DNA of 64,000 nucleotides from Nioella halotolerans (GCA_003428585.1 QVQC01000053.1:120741-184740); one strand, 5' to 3'; counted from the stretch's first letter, positions 34,505 to 43,289 are shown. Notes: generated by a model not told the origin, from the letters alone. Program-made: numbers and translations.

Positions 34505-35797
34505 TCAGGCGGTCGGGCCGGCCTCCAGCACATCCTCAAGTGTCGTCAACCCGGTCCGCGGGGCCTGCACCAGCACCGACATGTTGCCCGGTTTGTGCTG
34601 GTTGCGATACATCTTCATATGCGCGTCCGGCAACTCCGCCCATGGCAAGACCTCGGACATGCAGGGGTCGAGGCGCCGCTCGCACATCAGCTTGTTGGCC
34701 GCCGCAGCCTGCTTGAGATGTGCGAAATGGCTGCCCTGAAGGCGCTTCTGGTGCATCCACATGTAGCGCACGTCAAAGGTGCAGTTGAACCCGGTGGTGC
34801 CGGCGCAGATCACCACCATACCCCCCTTCTTGCACACCAGCGACGAGACCGGGAACGTTGACTCGCCGGGATGCTCGAACACGATATCGACATTGTTGCC
34901 CTTGCCGGTGATGTCCCAGATCGCCTTGCCGAACTTGCGCGCCTCCTTGAACCAGGCGGCATATTCGGGCGTGTTCACTGTCGGAAGCTGCCCCCAGCAA
35001 TCGAAATCCTTGCGGTTGATCACGCCCTTGGCGCCAAGGTCCATCACGAACTGGCGCTTGTCCTCGTCCGAGATGACGCCGATCGCGTTCGCGCCCGCGG
35101 TGTTGATCAGCTGGATCGCGTAGGAGCCGAGCCCGCCCGAGGCGCCCCAGACCAGCACGTTCTGCCCCGGTTTCAGCTCATGCGGGTGGTGGCCGAACAG
35201 CATCCGGTAGGCAGTGGCCAGCGTCAGCGTGTAGCACGCGCTTTCCTCCCATGTCAGGTGCTTGGGGCGTGGCATCAATTGCTGCGCCTGAACGTTGGTG
35301 AACTGCGCGAATGACCCGTCGGGCGTCTCGTAGCCCCAGATCCGCTGCGAGGGCGAAAACATCGGGTCGCCACCGTTGCATTCCTCGTCCTCGCCATCGT
35401 CCTGGTTGCAATGGATGACGACCTCGTCACCGACCTTCCAGCGGGTGACCTTGTCGCCCACCGCCCAGACGATGCCGGAGGCATCGGACCCGGCGATGTG
35501 GTAGGGCGCGCCATGCCCGTCGAAGGGCGAGATCGGCACCCCGAGCCCGGCCCAGACGCCGTTATAGTTCACACCCGCCGCCATCACGAGGACCAGCACC
35601 TCGTGGCTGTCGGGCCTCGGGACATCGACGACTTCGACCTCGAAGGCGGTGTCGGGTTCCCCGTGGCGCTCGCGGCGGATGGCCCAAGCATACATCTGCT
35701 TGGGCACGAACCCCATCGGCGGGATTTCACCCATCTCGTAAAGGTCTTTCTCGGGCGCGTCGTAACTGGCGATCGCGGGGTTGCTGTCCAAGGCCAT
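34505..35797 (-). CDS. ccrA: Crotonyl-CoA carboxylase/reductase
   Basis: A 430-residue medium-chain reductase that converts crotonyl-CoA, CO2 and NADPH to (2S)-ethylmalonyl-CoA, the defining step of the ethylmalonyl-CoA pathway. The N-terminal catalytic domain has EIPPMGFVPKQMYAWAIR and GVNYNGVWAGLG. The nucleotide-binding loop is VWGASGGLGSYAIQL near 217. CCR-specific blocks include WGYETPDGSFAQF, IVFEHPGESTFPVS and QGSHFAHLKQ. The start MALDSNP follows a GGAG and gives the usual ~430 residues. It is leftward; ecm lies about 2.4 kb away on the other side of two other genes. Confidence 0.97.
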   Translation of the reverse strand: MALDSNPAIASYDAPEKDLYEMGEIPPMGFVPKQMYAWAIRRERHGEPDTAFEVEVVDVPRPDSHEVLVLVMAAGVNYNGVWAGLGVPISPFDGHGAPYHIAGSDASGIVWAVGDKVTRWKVGDEVVIHCNQDDGEDEECNGGDPMFSPSQRIWGYETPDGSFAQFTNVQAQQLMPRPKHLTWEESACYTLTLATAYRMLFGHHPHELKPGQNVLVWGASGGLGSYAIQLINTAGANAIGVISDEDKRQFVMDLGAKGVINRKDFDCWGQLPTVNTPEYAAWFKEARKFGKAIWDITGKGNNVDIVFEHPGESTFPVSSLVCKKGGMVVICAGTTGFNCTFDVRYMWMHQKRLQGSHFAHLKQAAAANKLMCERRLDPCMSEVLPWAELPDAHMKMYRNQHKPGNMSVLVQAPRTGLTTLEDVLEAGPTA

Positions 35798-35885
35798 CGG
35801 CTCCTCCAGTATCGGGTTTCTGCAGCGCGGAAGGATTCCGAGCGATTGCAGCAAGACCTAAATGGGGCCGCGCAACTATGCAACA

Positions 35886-37304
35886 TCAAAATGGGTATTT
35901 TGCGAAATATTGTGTCGTCACATAATTTTCTTGTGCGCATGGCGGTTCAAAATCGCCAAGAACCGGGGCGACAGACTGGGCGTAGAAGGCCATCAGCGCG
36001 GTTCCCTCCTCGGTCAGGGCGAAGGAATCCCCCTGCAACTGCAGAATCCTTCGCCCCGACAGCGTCTGCAGCACCGCGTCGACGGTATAGTCGAAAGCCC
36101 GTTCGGGCAGGAACACGGGCGCCCCCGCCGCAAGCGCCGCTTCGAACCGCGCCTCGATGGCCGGCAGCAACTCGGCGCGGCTGCGAACACCGCAAGCGAC
36201 GGCATGGGCGATCACCGGGAAGGGCAGAACTGGCATCACCCGGCCGATTCGCGCCATCAGGTCGCGGCCCAGGACACCAGAGTCGCTGTCATTGTCGCGT
36301 ATGAACTCCGACAGGCTTACCGGTTCGCCGAAACTGACCGCCGCCATGCCATAGCGCGTGGGCTGGAAGGTCAGTTTCTGCCAGATCAGCAGTCGTAGGT
36401 AGCGCAGGATCGGACGCAGCGAGAACCGCCCGCCCTGCCGTTTGCCGGCGTTGATCAGGGCCCTGTCCTCCATCACCCTGTCATAGTTGATCGCCACCGG
36501 CACGAAGACGACATCGCGGCTTTGCCCCGGCGTGAACCCGTCGAGGATATAGGACAGAAGGCCCAGCTTCGGCTCGCGCAGCGCGCCGCTGCGGCTCAGG
36601 CTGCCCTCGGGGAACACTGCCTGCGTCACCCCTGCCTCCGTCGCCATCTGCACGTAGCGCGCCAGCACCTTGCGATAGAGCGGCGTGTTGTGGCGGCGCC
36701 GAATGAAGTAGCCGCCAAGCGCGCGGATCAGCGGCTGCAACGGCCAGACCCGCGCCCATTCCCCGACCGCGTAGGCAAGGGCAGAGCGATCGGCGGCCAG
36801 CCATGTGACCAGCACGTAATCCATGTTCGACCGGTGGTTCATGACGAAGACGACCGTCTTGTCGCTGCCGATCGCCTCCAGCGCGGCATTGTTCTGCGCC
36901 CCCACCTTCACCTTGTAGAGGGTGCGCGACAGAAACCGCGCGGCCCGGATCGCGAAGGCAAAATAGGTGAAGGCGGAAAACGATGGCACGATTTCGCGGG
37001 CGTAGCGTTCCGCCTGCTGCGCGACGACGTCCTCGCGGATGCCGTGTTCGCGGGCGTGGTCGAGCACCGCCTGCGCGACCTCCGGATCATAGCGCAGCCG
37101 CAGGATGGTGTCGTTGCGACGGGCCAGCTTGAACGGCTGGATCGGGAACGCGAGTCGCTTGTTCAACCGTTCCACCGCGCGTTCCAGCCGCCGCCGCAAA
37201 TACCATCGCACCGAGGGCATCAACACGCGATCCAACGCCGTCACCGCCGCAAAGAGCAGCACCAGGAACAGCGCCCAGGCCGGGATTTCGATCATCGTCG
37301 TCAT
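35886..37304 (-). CDS. Glycerol-3-phosphate / 1-acylglycerol-phosphate acyltransferase-like protein
   Basis: A 472-residue PlsB/PlsC-superfamily acyltransferase. After an N-terminal membrane helix (AWALFLVLLFAAVTAL), the conserved blocks are H157-RSNM-D162 (the HxxxxD catalytic motif), GGYFIRRRHNTPLYRKVL, VFPEGSLSRSG and VPVAINYDRVMED. This order is like GPAT (PlsB-type) enzymes but the protein is shorter than E. coli PlsB (~800). It probably makes phosphatidic-acid precursors. The start is MTTMIEI or the ATG three codons later. The last ~20 codons are AT-rich and overlap what looks like the upstream control region of ccrA. Confidence 0.85.
   Translation of the reverse strand: MTTMIEIPAWALFLVLLFAAVTALDRVLMPSVRWYLRRRLERAVERLNKRLAFPIQPFKLARRNDTILRLRYDPEVAQAVLDHAREHGIREDVVAQQAERYAREIVPSFSAFTYFAFAIRAARFLSRTLYKVKVGAQNNAALEAIGSDKTVVFVMNHRSNMDYVLVTWLAADRSALAYAVGEWARVWPLQPLIRALGGYFIRRRHNTPLYRKVLARYVQMATEAGVTQAVFPEGSLSRSGALREPKLGLLSYILDGFTPGQSRDVVFVPVAINYDRVMEDRALINAGKRQGGRFSLRPILRYLRLLIWQKLTFQPTRYGMAAVSFGEPVSLSEFIRDNDSDSGVLGRDLMARIGRVMPVLPFPVIAHAVACGVRSRAELLPAIEARFEAALAAGAPVFLPERAFDYTVDAVLQTLSGRRILQLQGDSFALTEEGTALMAFYAQSVAPVLGDFEPPCAQENYVTTQYFAKYPF
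35897..35945 (-). promoter_or_regulatory. AT-rich upstream region of ccrA with TTTGCGAA-like motif
   Basis: About 100 nt upstream of the ccrA ATG lies an AT-rich stretch containing ATTTTGCGAAAT (35897-35908). TTTGCGAA differs at one base from TTTGCAAA, the word I recall for the ScfR/RamB-type regulators that control short-chain acyl-CoA metabolism in relatives. On the minus strand GTTGCATAGTTGC follows. A regulator site is plausible but unproven. Confidence 0.3.
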
Positions 37305-37419
37305 CCGCGCGACGGTGGCAGGAAACCGGGGATGCTTCAATCTGCCATGTGACGCCCGCCACAAGGCTTGACCCCGGCACGGTCCGGGCGGCTACACTTG
37401 GCCCGAAAAGGAGGCCAAC

Positions 37420-38040
37420 ATGCCCAAACCCGATCTCGATAGTGCCTATGCCCTTTCAGGTACCGACGAAGCCCGCAAATTCTACAAGGATTGGGCCGAC
37501 GACTATGACCGCAGCTTCGCCGAGGCGCGCGGCTACCGCTCCCCTGCCGAGGTGGCGCGCGTGTTCCGCGCCGCGACACGGGACAATGAACCGGTTCTGG
37601 ATGTCGGCGCCGGCACCGGCCTGATCGGGCAGGAGCTGGCCAGCGTGGAAATCGACGCGCTCGACCTCTCGCCCGAGATGCTGGCCGTCGCCGGACAAAA
37701 AGGCGTCTACCGCGACCTGATCACCGCCGACCTGACCGGGCCGCTCGACCTGCCCGACGCGATATATGGCGGCGTGGTTTCGGCAGGCACCTTCACCCAT
37801 GGCCATGTCGGCCCGGTTTGCCTGCCCGAATTGCTGCGCATTACCCGGCCCGGCGCGATCTTCGTCTGCACCGTGGTGCCGGATGTCTATGACAGCGCCG
37901 GCTTTGGCTCCGCCCTCGCGCGACTCGTGGCGCAAGGCCGGATCAGCCCGGTGCGCTTTCATGATTTCGCCATATACGACCACGCCGACGATGGTCACGC
38001 CGATGCGCGCGGCCTGATCATGGAGTTTCACCGGATCTGA
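37420..38040 (+). CDS. Class I SAM-dependent methyltransferase
   Basis: A 206-residue Rossmann-fold methyltransferase. Motif I is VLDVGAGTGLIG (59-70), followed by an acidic residue in EIDALDLSPEML and GVVSAGTFTHGHVGP. The YKDWADDYDRSF block near the N-terminus is typical of small-molecule methyltransferases of the ubiquinone/UbiE-like group. The substrate is unknown. It is divergent from the acyltransferase gene and 138 nt upstream of ecm in the same direction. AAAAGGAGG lies before the ATG. Confidence 0.85.
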   Translation: MPKPDLDSAYALSGTDEARKFYKDWADDYDRSFAEARGYRSPAEVARVFRAATRDNEPVLDVGAGTGLIGQELASVEIDALDLSPEMLAVAGQKGVYRDLITADLTGPLDLPDAIYGGVVSAGTFTHGHVGPVCLPELLRITRPGAIFVCTVVPDVYDSAGFGSALARLVAQGRISPVRFHDFAIYDHADDGHADARGLIMEFHRI

Positions 38041-38104
38041 CGCACCAATCGCAGGCCAAGCGGATCAGCGCGGTGTGTTTTCGACCTCGCCGCGATGCAG
38101 CGAG

Positions 38105-38134
38105 TTGACGGGGTATTATAATTCCCGATATATG
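38105..38134 (+). promoter_or_regulatory. Candidate sigma-70-like promoter of ecm
   Basis: TTGACG (38105-38110) is followed 18 nt later by TATATG (38129-38134) in a locally AT-rich stretch 45 nt before the ecm ATG. Just downstream CGGAAC (38138-38143) and GTTCCG (38158-38163) form an inverted repeat that could be an operator. Confidence 0.4.
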
Positions 38135-38178
38135 CCACGGAACGAAATAAGATTACCGTTCCGGATTCGGAGGCCCCC

Positions 38179-40179
38179 ATGACCGAGACCCAGACTCGCC
38201 TCGCGGAGACGCAGGCCACGCCCAAACCCGACCGACCGTGGCTGATCCGCACCTATGCCGGGCATTCGACGGCCAAGGCCTCGAACGCGCTATACCGGGC
38301 GAACCTTGCCAAGGGCCAGACGGGGCTTTCCGTGGCCTTCGACCTTCCGACGCAGACGGGCTACGACAGCGACCATGAACTGGCGCGTGGCGAGGTCGGA
38401 AAGGTCGGCGTGCCCGTGTGCCACCTTGGCGACATGCGGGCACTGTTCGACGAGATCCCGCTCGACCAGATGAACACCTCGATGACGATCAATGCCACCG
38501 CGCCGTGGCTTCTGTCGCTTTATATCGCCGTCGCAGAGGAACAGGGCGCGGATATCTCCGCATTGACCGGCACGGTGCAGAACGACCTGATCAAGGAATA
38601 CCTTTCGCGCGGCACCTATGTCTGTCCGCCGGAACCCTCGCTGCGAATGATCGCGGACGTGGCGGAGTATTGCTACACGAACGTGCCGAAATGGAACCCG
38701 ATGAATGTGTGTTCCTACCATTTGCAAGAGGCCGGCGCGACGCCGGAACAGGAGCTTTCCTTCGCGCTCGCCACCGGAATCGCGGTTCTCGACGCGCTGC
38801 AACCGCGCGTGCCGGCGGAGGACTTCCCGAAGCTCGTGGGGCGCATTTCCTTTTTCGTCAATGCGGGCATTCGCTTCGTGACCGAGATGTGCAAGATGCG
38901 CGCTTTCGTCGACCTATGGGACGAGATCTGCCATGACCGCTACGGCGTCGAGGAGCCGAAGTTCCGGCGCTTTCGCTATGGCGTGCAGGTCAATTCACTC
39001 GGCCTGACCGAACAGCAGCCGGAAAACAACGTCTACCGCATCCTGATAGAGATGCTGGCCGTCACCCTGTCGAAAAAGGCCCGCGCGCGCGCGGTGCAAT
39101 TGCCCGCGTGGAACGAGGCGCTTGGCCTGCCCCGACCGTGGGATCAGCAATGGTCGATGCGGATGCAGCAGATCATGGCCTATGAAACCGACCTACTGGA
39201 ATACGGCGACCTTTTCGACGGGAACCCCGTGGTCGAGGCCAAGGTCGAGGCCTTGAAGGAGGGTGCGCGGGCGGAATTGGCAAATCTCGATTCTATGGGC
39301 GGCGCAATAGCGGCGATCGACTACATGAAAGGACGGTTGGTGGAATCCAATGCCGACCGGGTGGCGCGGATCGAACGCGGCGCAAACACCGTCGTGGGAG
39401 TCAACAGGTTCACCGAGGCCGAGCCGTCGCCGTTGATGGGCGAGGATGGCGGCATCATGGTGGTGGACCCGGAGGTGGAGGCAGACCAGATCGCCCGGCT
39501 CGATGCCTGGCGGGCCGGGCGCGACACCGCCGCAGTTCAAGACGCGCTGGAGGCGCTGCGTCACGCCGCGCGCGACGGCGACAACATCATGCCCGCCTCC
39601 ATCGCCGCCGCCAAGGCCGGGGTCACCACCGGCGAATGGGCCGGCGTCATGCGGCAGGTGCACGGAGAATACCGTGGCCCAACCGGTGTTTCCCGTGCCG
39701 TATCCAACAAGACCGAGGGGCTGGACGATATCCGCGATGCCGTGGACACGGTCAGCCGCAAGCTTGGCCATCGGCTGAAATTCCTTGTCGGCAAGCCGGG
39801 GCTTGACGGCCATTCCAACGGTGCCGAACAGATCGCGGTCCGCGCCCGCGATTGCGGCATGGATATCGCCTACGAGGGCATCCGCCTGACGCCGCAACAA
39901 ATCATCGAGGCCGCGAAATCGGAAGGCCCCCATGCCATCGGCCTGTCGATCCTGTCGGGCAGCCATGTGCCGCTGATCCACGAGGTTATGGACAGACTGC
40001 GCGCCGAGGGGCTGGATCACATTCCGGTGATGGTCGGCGGAATCATTCCCGACGAGGACGCGGAGCGTTTGACATCCATGGGCGTCGCCCGGGTCTACAC
40101 GCCCAAGGATTTCAAGCTCAACCAGATCATGATGGACATTGTCGACCTTGTCGACTCGCCCTCCGCGGCTGCTGAATAA
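38179..40179 (+). CDS. ecm: (2R)-ethylmalonyl-CoA mutase
   Basis: A 666-residue coenzyme B12-dependent mutase converting ethylmalonyl-CoA to methylsuccinyl-CoA. The N-terminal substrate-binding barrel carries WLIRTYAGHSTAKASNALYRANLAKGQTGLSVAFDLPTQ-type sequence and NTSMTINATAPW. The C-terminal B12 domain has D543-G-H545-SNG, the base-off DxHxxG motif, then SILSGSH and VMVGGIIPDED. Length and the MeaA-like features separate it from methylmalonyl-CoA mutase (over 700 residues). It works with CcrA encoded nearby, and a strong terminator follows the gene. Confidence 0.95.
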   Translation: MTETQTRLAETQATPKPDRPWLIRTYAGHSTAKASNALYRANLAKGQTGLSVAFDLPTQTGYDSDHELARGEVGKVGVPVCHLGDMRALFDEIPLDQMNTSMTINATAPWLLSLYIAVAEEQGADISALTGTVQNDLIKEYLSRGTYVCPPEPSLRMIADVAEYCYTNVPKWNPMNVCSYHLQEAGATPEQELSFALATGIAVLDALQPRVPAEDFPKLVGRISFFVNAGIRFVTEMCKMRAFVDLWDEICHDRYGVEEPKFRRFRYGVQVNSLGLTEQQPENNVYRILIEMLAVTLSKKARARAVQLPAWNEALGLPRPWDQQWSMRMQQIMAYETDLLEYGDLFDGNPVVEAKVEALKEGARAELANLDSMGGAIAAIDYMKGRLVESNADRVARIERGANTVVGVNRFTEAEPSPLMGEDGGIMVVDPEVEADQIARLDAWRAGRDTAAVQDALEALRHAARDGDNIMPASIAAAKAGVTTGEWAGVMRQVHGEYRGPTGVSRAVSNKTEGLDDIRDAVDTVSRKLGHRLKFLVGKPGLDGHSNGAEQIAVRARDCGMDIAYEGIRLTPQQIIEAAKSEGPHAIGLSILSGSHVPLIHEVMDRLRAEGLDHIPVMVGGIIPDEDAERLTSMGVARVYTPKDFKLNQIMMDIVDLVDSPSAAAE

Positions 40180-40207
40180 CCTGCTGAGCCTGCACCATTC
40201 GGTTTGG

Positions 40208-40233
40208 CCCCGCCGATTTCATCGGCGGGGTTT
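40208..40233 (+). terminator. Intrinsic terminator after ecm
   Basis: CCCCGCCGAT (40208-40217) and ATCGGCGGGG (40221-40230) pair perfectly over 10 bp with a 3-nt loop, followed by TTT. It lies 29 nt after the ecm stop. Confidence 0.85.
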
Positions 40234-40276
40234 CGCATTATTCCCTATACTTTTAGACAGGTCATGGTGTTTTATA

Positions 40277-40303
40277 TTGAAACAAGGGTCATTTGATTTT
40301 AAT
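40277..40303 (+). promoter_or_regulatory. AT-rich leader with candidate promoter of the H-NS-like gene
   Basis: TTGAAA (40277-40282) and TTTAAT (40298-40303) are near-consensus boxes with a shortish 15-nt spacer in a strongly AT-rich stretch (40240-40340). Such AT-rich DNA is also a typical H-NS binding substrate, so autoregulation is possible. TTTTAGACAGGT at 40251-40262 is an exact 12-mer match to half of the palindrome at 46504-46523. Confidence 0.35.
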
Positions 40304-40334
40304 AGGCTTTGCATCCATGAATGGGAGAAAAATA

Positions 40335-40643
40335 ATGACAATCGACCTCGACTCGATGTCGCGCGAGGAATTGATGGCGCTCAAGAAGAACGTTGACAAG
40401 GCGCTTGCCAGTTTTGAAAAACGTCAGCGTGAGGCGGCTCTCGCCGCCGCGCAAAAGGCCGCACAAGAACACGGGTTTTCACTGGACGAGATCCTTGGAA
40501 AGAAATCGGCGGGCCGGACCGCCGTCCCGAAATACCGCAATCCCGAGGATCCGACGCAGACCTGGACGGGCCGCGGTCGTCAGCCCGCTTGGTACAAGCA
40601 AGCCATCGAGGCAGGCGCCAACCCAAGCGATCTCGAAATCTGA
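40335..40643 (+). CDS. H-NS family nucleoid-associated protein (HvrA-like)
   Basis: A 102-residue small basic protein. Residues 1-48 form a charged coiled-coil-like oligomerisation segment (SREELMALKKNVDKALASFEKR). The C-terminal DNA-binding loop is QTWTGRGRQPAW (residues 75-86), matching the H-NS signature TWTGxGRxPxW. Such proteins bridge AT-rich DNA and silence genes; HvrA of Rhodobacter is a trans-acting regulator of photosynthesis and nitrogen genes. ATG at 40335 has GGGAGAAAA upstream. It lies between two strong terminators, so it is a single-gene unit. Confidence 0.93.
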   Translation: MTIDLDSMSREELMALKKNVDKALASFEKRQREAALAAAQKAAQEHGFSLDEILGKKSAGRTAVPKYRNPEDPTQTWTGRGRQPAWYKQAIEAGANPSDLEI

Positions 40644-40660
40644 ACGTCCACTCATCTTGT

Positions 40661-40691
40661 AAAAGCCCTGCCCTTTCGGGGCAGGGCTTTT
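40661..40691 (+). terminator. Bidirectional intrinsic terminator after the H-NS-like gene
   Basis: A perfect 13-bp stem, AAAAGCCCTGCCC (40661-40673) with GGGCAGGGCTTTT (40679-40691), and a 5-nt loop. A-rich and T-rich flanks make it effective on both strands. It lies 18 nt after the stop. Confidence 0.92.
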
Positions 40692-40779
40692 GCGTTGCGT
40701 CAGTCCGGATCCCGTTTTTCCTTTCCGACGACCACCGCCTGTTGCATGATGTTTCGGGCAAGAGAGACGCGAGGCCAGA

Positions 40780-41484
40780 ATGACCATTCATATCGGCGCA
40801 AAACCCGGCGAGATCGCGGAAACCGTCCTGATGCCCGGCGATCCACTTCGGGCGAAATGGGCGGCGGAAACCTTTCTGGAAAACCCAGTTTGCGTAAATG
40901 AAACGCGCGGTATGCTGGGGTTTACCGGCACGTGGCGCAATAGCCGCGTTACCATTCACGGCTCCGGCATGGGGATGGCGAGCCTGTCGATCTACGCCAA
41001 TGAACTGATCCGCGACTACGGGGCGAAAACCCTCATCCGCATCGGATCGGCCGGCGCGATGCAGCCGCATGTCGGGCTGCGCGATATCGTGCTGGCAATG
41101 ACCGCCTCGACCCTTTCTTCCCCGTCGCGCGGGATTTTCGGCGATCTGAACTTCGCGCCCTGCGCCGATTTCGGCCTGTTACAGGCGGCCCATGCGGCGG
41201 CCGCGCGCCATGACTGCACGACCCATGTGGGCGGGATCTATTCTTCAGACGTCTTTTACGACGAACGCCCTGATTTAAATGAACAAATGACGCGCCACGG
41301 GGTTCTGGCGGTGGAAATGGAAGCCGCGGAGCTTTACAACCTCGCCGCGCGCCACGACGCCCGGGCGCTTGCGGTTCTGACAATCTCCGACCACCTGCTG
41401 ACACAAGAGGCGCTGCCGTCGGGAGATCGCCAGTCCAGCTTTGCAGAAATGGTGGAAATCGCGCTGGAAGCTGCTTTCGCCTGA
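40780..41484 (+). CDS. deoD: Purine-nucleoside phosphorylase, DeoD type
   Basis: A 234-residue hexameric-type purine nucleoside phosphorylase that splits purine (deoxy)ribonucleosides with phosphate. Diagnostic blocks are [18 protein letters not shown], the phosphate/active-site [45 protein letters not shown] and [18 protein letters not shown]. The length matches E. coli DeoD. It probably salvages nucleosides, consistent with the BMP-type importer at 24.4-29.5 kb. It converges on the DUF1989 gene with a 5-nt gap. Confidence 0.96.
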   Translation: MTIHIGAKPGEIAETVLMPGDPLRAKWAAETFLENPVCVNETRGMLGFTGTWRNSRVTIHGSGMGMASLSIYANELIRDYGAKTLIRIGSAGAMQPHVGLRDIVLAMTASTLSSPSRGIFGDLNFAPCADFGLLQAAHAAAARHDCTTHVGGIYSSDVFYDERPDLNEQMTRHGVLAVEMEAAELYNLAARHDARALAVLTISDHLLTQEALPSGDRQSSFAEMVEIALEAAFA

Positions 41485-41489
41485 ACAGC

Positions 41490-42329
41490 TCAGCGCCCGT
41501 GGCTACGGTCGTAGCCGTTTTTCGGCGGCGGGGTCCAGTCCGCTGTCAGGTCGGTGTCGAACACGTCCACCAGCAGCGGGTAACAGGCGGCCTTGTCAGA
41601 CGAATGCTCGGCCCCGCAATCGCCGCCGGGACAGGCCGACAAGGCGCCCAGAAGGTCAATTTCAGCAAGGAAATCAAGGTGATCTCCGGGGCGCACCGGG
41701 CTTGCCTTCATGAAATACTGGCCGGTGTCGCGGGTGAACCCGGTGCACATGAAGACATTCAGCACGTCATGCACATAGGGCTCCGCTTCCAATAGGCTTT
41801 TTCCCGTGGCATCGGCAAAGGCGCGGGTCAGGTTGGAATGGCAGCAATGGTGGTATTGGTCATCGCTCAAAAGGGTGTTCGTATAAGGGTCGCAACGGGT
41901 GCCGATCACGTCGTGAACCGAGCCGCCGAACGGGTCCACCCCGTACCAGTCAAGGCTATCGGCAAGGATCGTCGCCATCGGCCTGAGTCCCGGGAAGGAC
42001 GACCAGAGCCGATCCCCCGCGGTCACATGCGTCCCGTGCAGCGCGCGGGTCTTTCCAGAATAGAACCTTTCGGAAAAATCTTCTAGGTTCCATAGGTTGA
42101 GGTCGCCGACCTGCGGCCCCTCGATACAGGACACCCGGAACGCCTGCCCGGCTTTCACGGTGAAGGTAGCCGCGTCGCGCGGCGCGGCGCGAACCTCGTC
42201 AACCTTGCGCCAGCCGGCCCGCGCCCGCGCGCCTTGCGACTCCGGCAAACGCGGCAGCGCATCGTTCGGGTAGCCGATCACCGGTGGGACGGCGCGGCGG
42301 CGCGCGGCATCTTCAGGTTCTGTCACCAT
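41490..42329 (-). CDS. Urea carboxylase-associated family (DUF1989) protein
   Basis: A 279-residue DUF1989 protein. It has AGQAFRVSCIEGPQVGDLNLWN, HDVIGTRCDPYTN, QYHHCCHSNLTRAF and DVLNVFMCTGF; the clustered His and Cys residues suggest metal binding. Family members are often found with urea carboxylase or aminomethyltransferase genes, but none are near here. A general role in urea, formamide or amino-group metabolism is a guess from the family name. It is a single leftward gene. Confidence 0.85.
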   Translation of the reverse strand: MVTEPEDAARRRAVPPVIGYPNDALPRLPESQGARARAGWRKVDEVRAAPRDAATFTVKAGQAFRVSCIEGPQVGDLNLWNLEDFSERFYSGKTRALHGTHVTAGDRLWSSFPGLRPMATILADSLDWYGVDPFGGSVHDVIGTRCDPYTNTLLSDDQYHHCCHSNLTRAFADATGKSLLEAEPYVHDVLNVFMCTGFTRDTGQYFMKASPVRPGDHLDFLAEIDLLGALSACPGGDCGAEHSSDKAACYPLLVDVFDTDLTADWTPPPKNGYDRSHGR

Positions 42330-42350
42330 CCCTTATCTCCCTCGCGAAAC

Positions 42351-42435
42351 AGGGGGTGCCCCCCGTACACCCCTCGTGCACCATACGTGCAGACACATGC
42401 GCCGTCTTCTTGGGCCAAATACTCCTTCCGGAGGC
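42351..42435. repeat. Two adjoining dispersed intergenic elements
   Basis: Bases 42351-42400 are a reverse-strand copy of the GTGTAC/GGTGCACGAGG element seen at 4486-4540. Bases 42404-42435 carry GTCTTCTTGGGCCAAATACT then CCTTCCGGAGGC, copy C of the element also at 34267 and 63921. Together they fill most of the 180-nt gap between the DUF1989 start and the sdhB stop. Confidence 0.6.
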
Positions 42436-42509
42436 CATCGTGCCCGCGCCGAGAGCACCCCGGTCGGCCGGCGCTTCCCCGGCCGAGGAGGCCCGCCATC
42501 GCCGCGATC

Positions 42510-43289
42510 TCAGAGCTGGCGTTCCACCATCATCTTCTTGATCGAGGCAATCGCCTTCGCGGGGTTCAGACCCTTGGGGCAGCTCTTGGCGCAGTTCATG
42601 ATCGTGTGGCAGCGGTAGAGCTTGAAGGGGTCTTCAAGGTCGTCGAGCCGCTCGCCCGTCGCCTCGTCCCGGCTGTCGATGATCCAGCGATAGGCGTGCA
42701 GCAGCGCGGCAGGGCCAAGGTAGCGGTCACCGTTCCACCAGTAGCTGGGGCAGGAGGTTGAGCAGCAGGCGCACATCACGCATTCGTAAAGCCCGTCGAG
42801 CTTCTCGCGGTCCTCGATCGACTGGCGCCATTCATGTTCCGGCGTCGCCGTCTTGGTTTCCAGCCATGGCATGACCGATTCATGTTGGGCATAGAAATGC
42901 GTCAGGTCCGGGATCAGGTCTTTCACCACCGGCATATGCGGCAGCGGGTAGATCTTCACGTCGCCCTTGATCTCGTCCATCCCATATATGCAGGCCAGCG
43001 TGTTGATCCCGTCGATATTCATCGCGCAGGAGCCGCAGATCCCTTCGCGGCAGGAGCGGCGGAAGGTCAGGGTCGGATCGATCTTGTTCTTGATATAGAT
43101 CAGCGCATCCAGAACCATCGGCCCGCAATCGTCGAGATCCACGAAATAGGTATCGACCTGTGGATTCTTCCCGTCATCCGGGTTCCAGCGGTAGATCTGG
43201 AACTTGCGGACGTTACCGGCGCCCTCGGGCTTGGGCCATGTCTTGCCCGTGATGATCTTGGAGTTCCGGGGCAGCGTGAATTGAACCAT
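42510..43289 (-). CDS. sdhB: Succinate dehydrogenase iron-sulfur subunit
   Basis: The 259-residue Fe-S subunit of complex II. The 2Fe-2S site is C80-REGI-C85-GS-C88 with C100. The 4Fe-4S and 3Fe-4S clusters use [17 protein letters not shown] and [17 protein letters not shown]. It passes electrons from the SdhA flavin to quinone. It is the last gene of the leftward sdhC-sdhD-sdhA-sdhB operon, 12 nt after sdhA, and its 3' gap holds dispersed repeats. Confidence 0.98.
   Translation of the reverse strand: MVQFTLPRNSKIITGKTWPKPEGAGNVRKFQIYRWNPDDGKNPQVDTYFVDLDDCGPMVLDALIYIKNKIDPTLTFRRSCREGICGSCAMNIDGINTLACIYGMDEIKGDVKIYPLPHMPVVKDLIPDLTHFYAQHESVMPWLETKTATPEHEWRQSIEDREKLDGLYECVMCACCSTSCPSYWWNGDRYLGPAALLHAYRWIIDSRDEATGERLDDLEDPFKLYRCHTIMNCAKSCPKGLNPAKAIASIKKMMVERQL

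Noticed and set aside
32687-34861. Plus-strand open frame of 724 codons
   Set aside because: It is antisense to the RecD-like helicase gene, whose helicase motifs are complete and in order.
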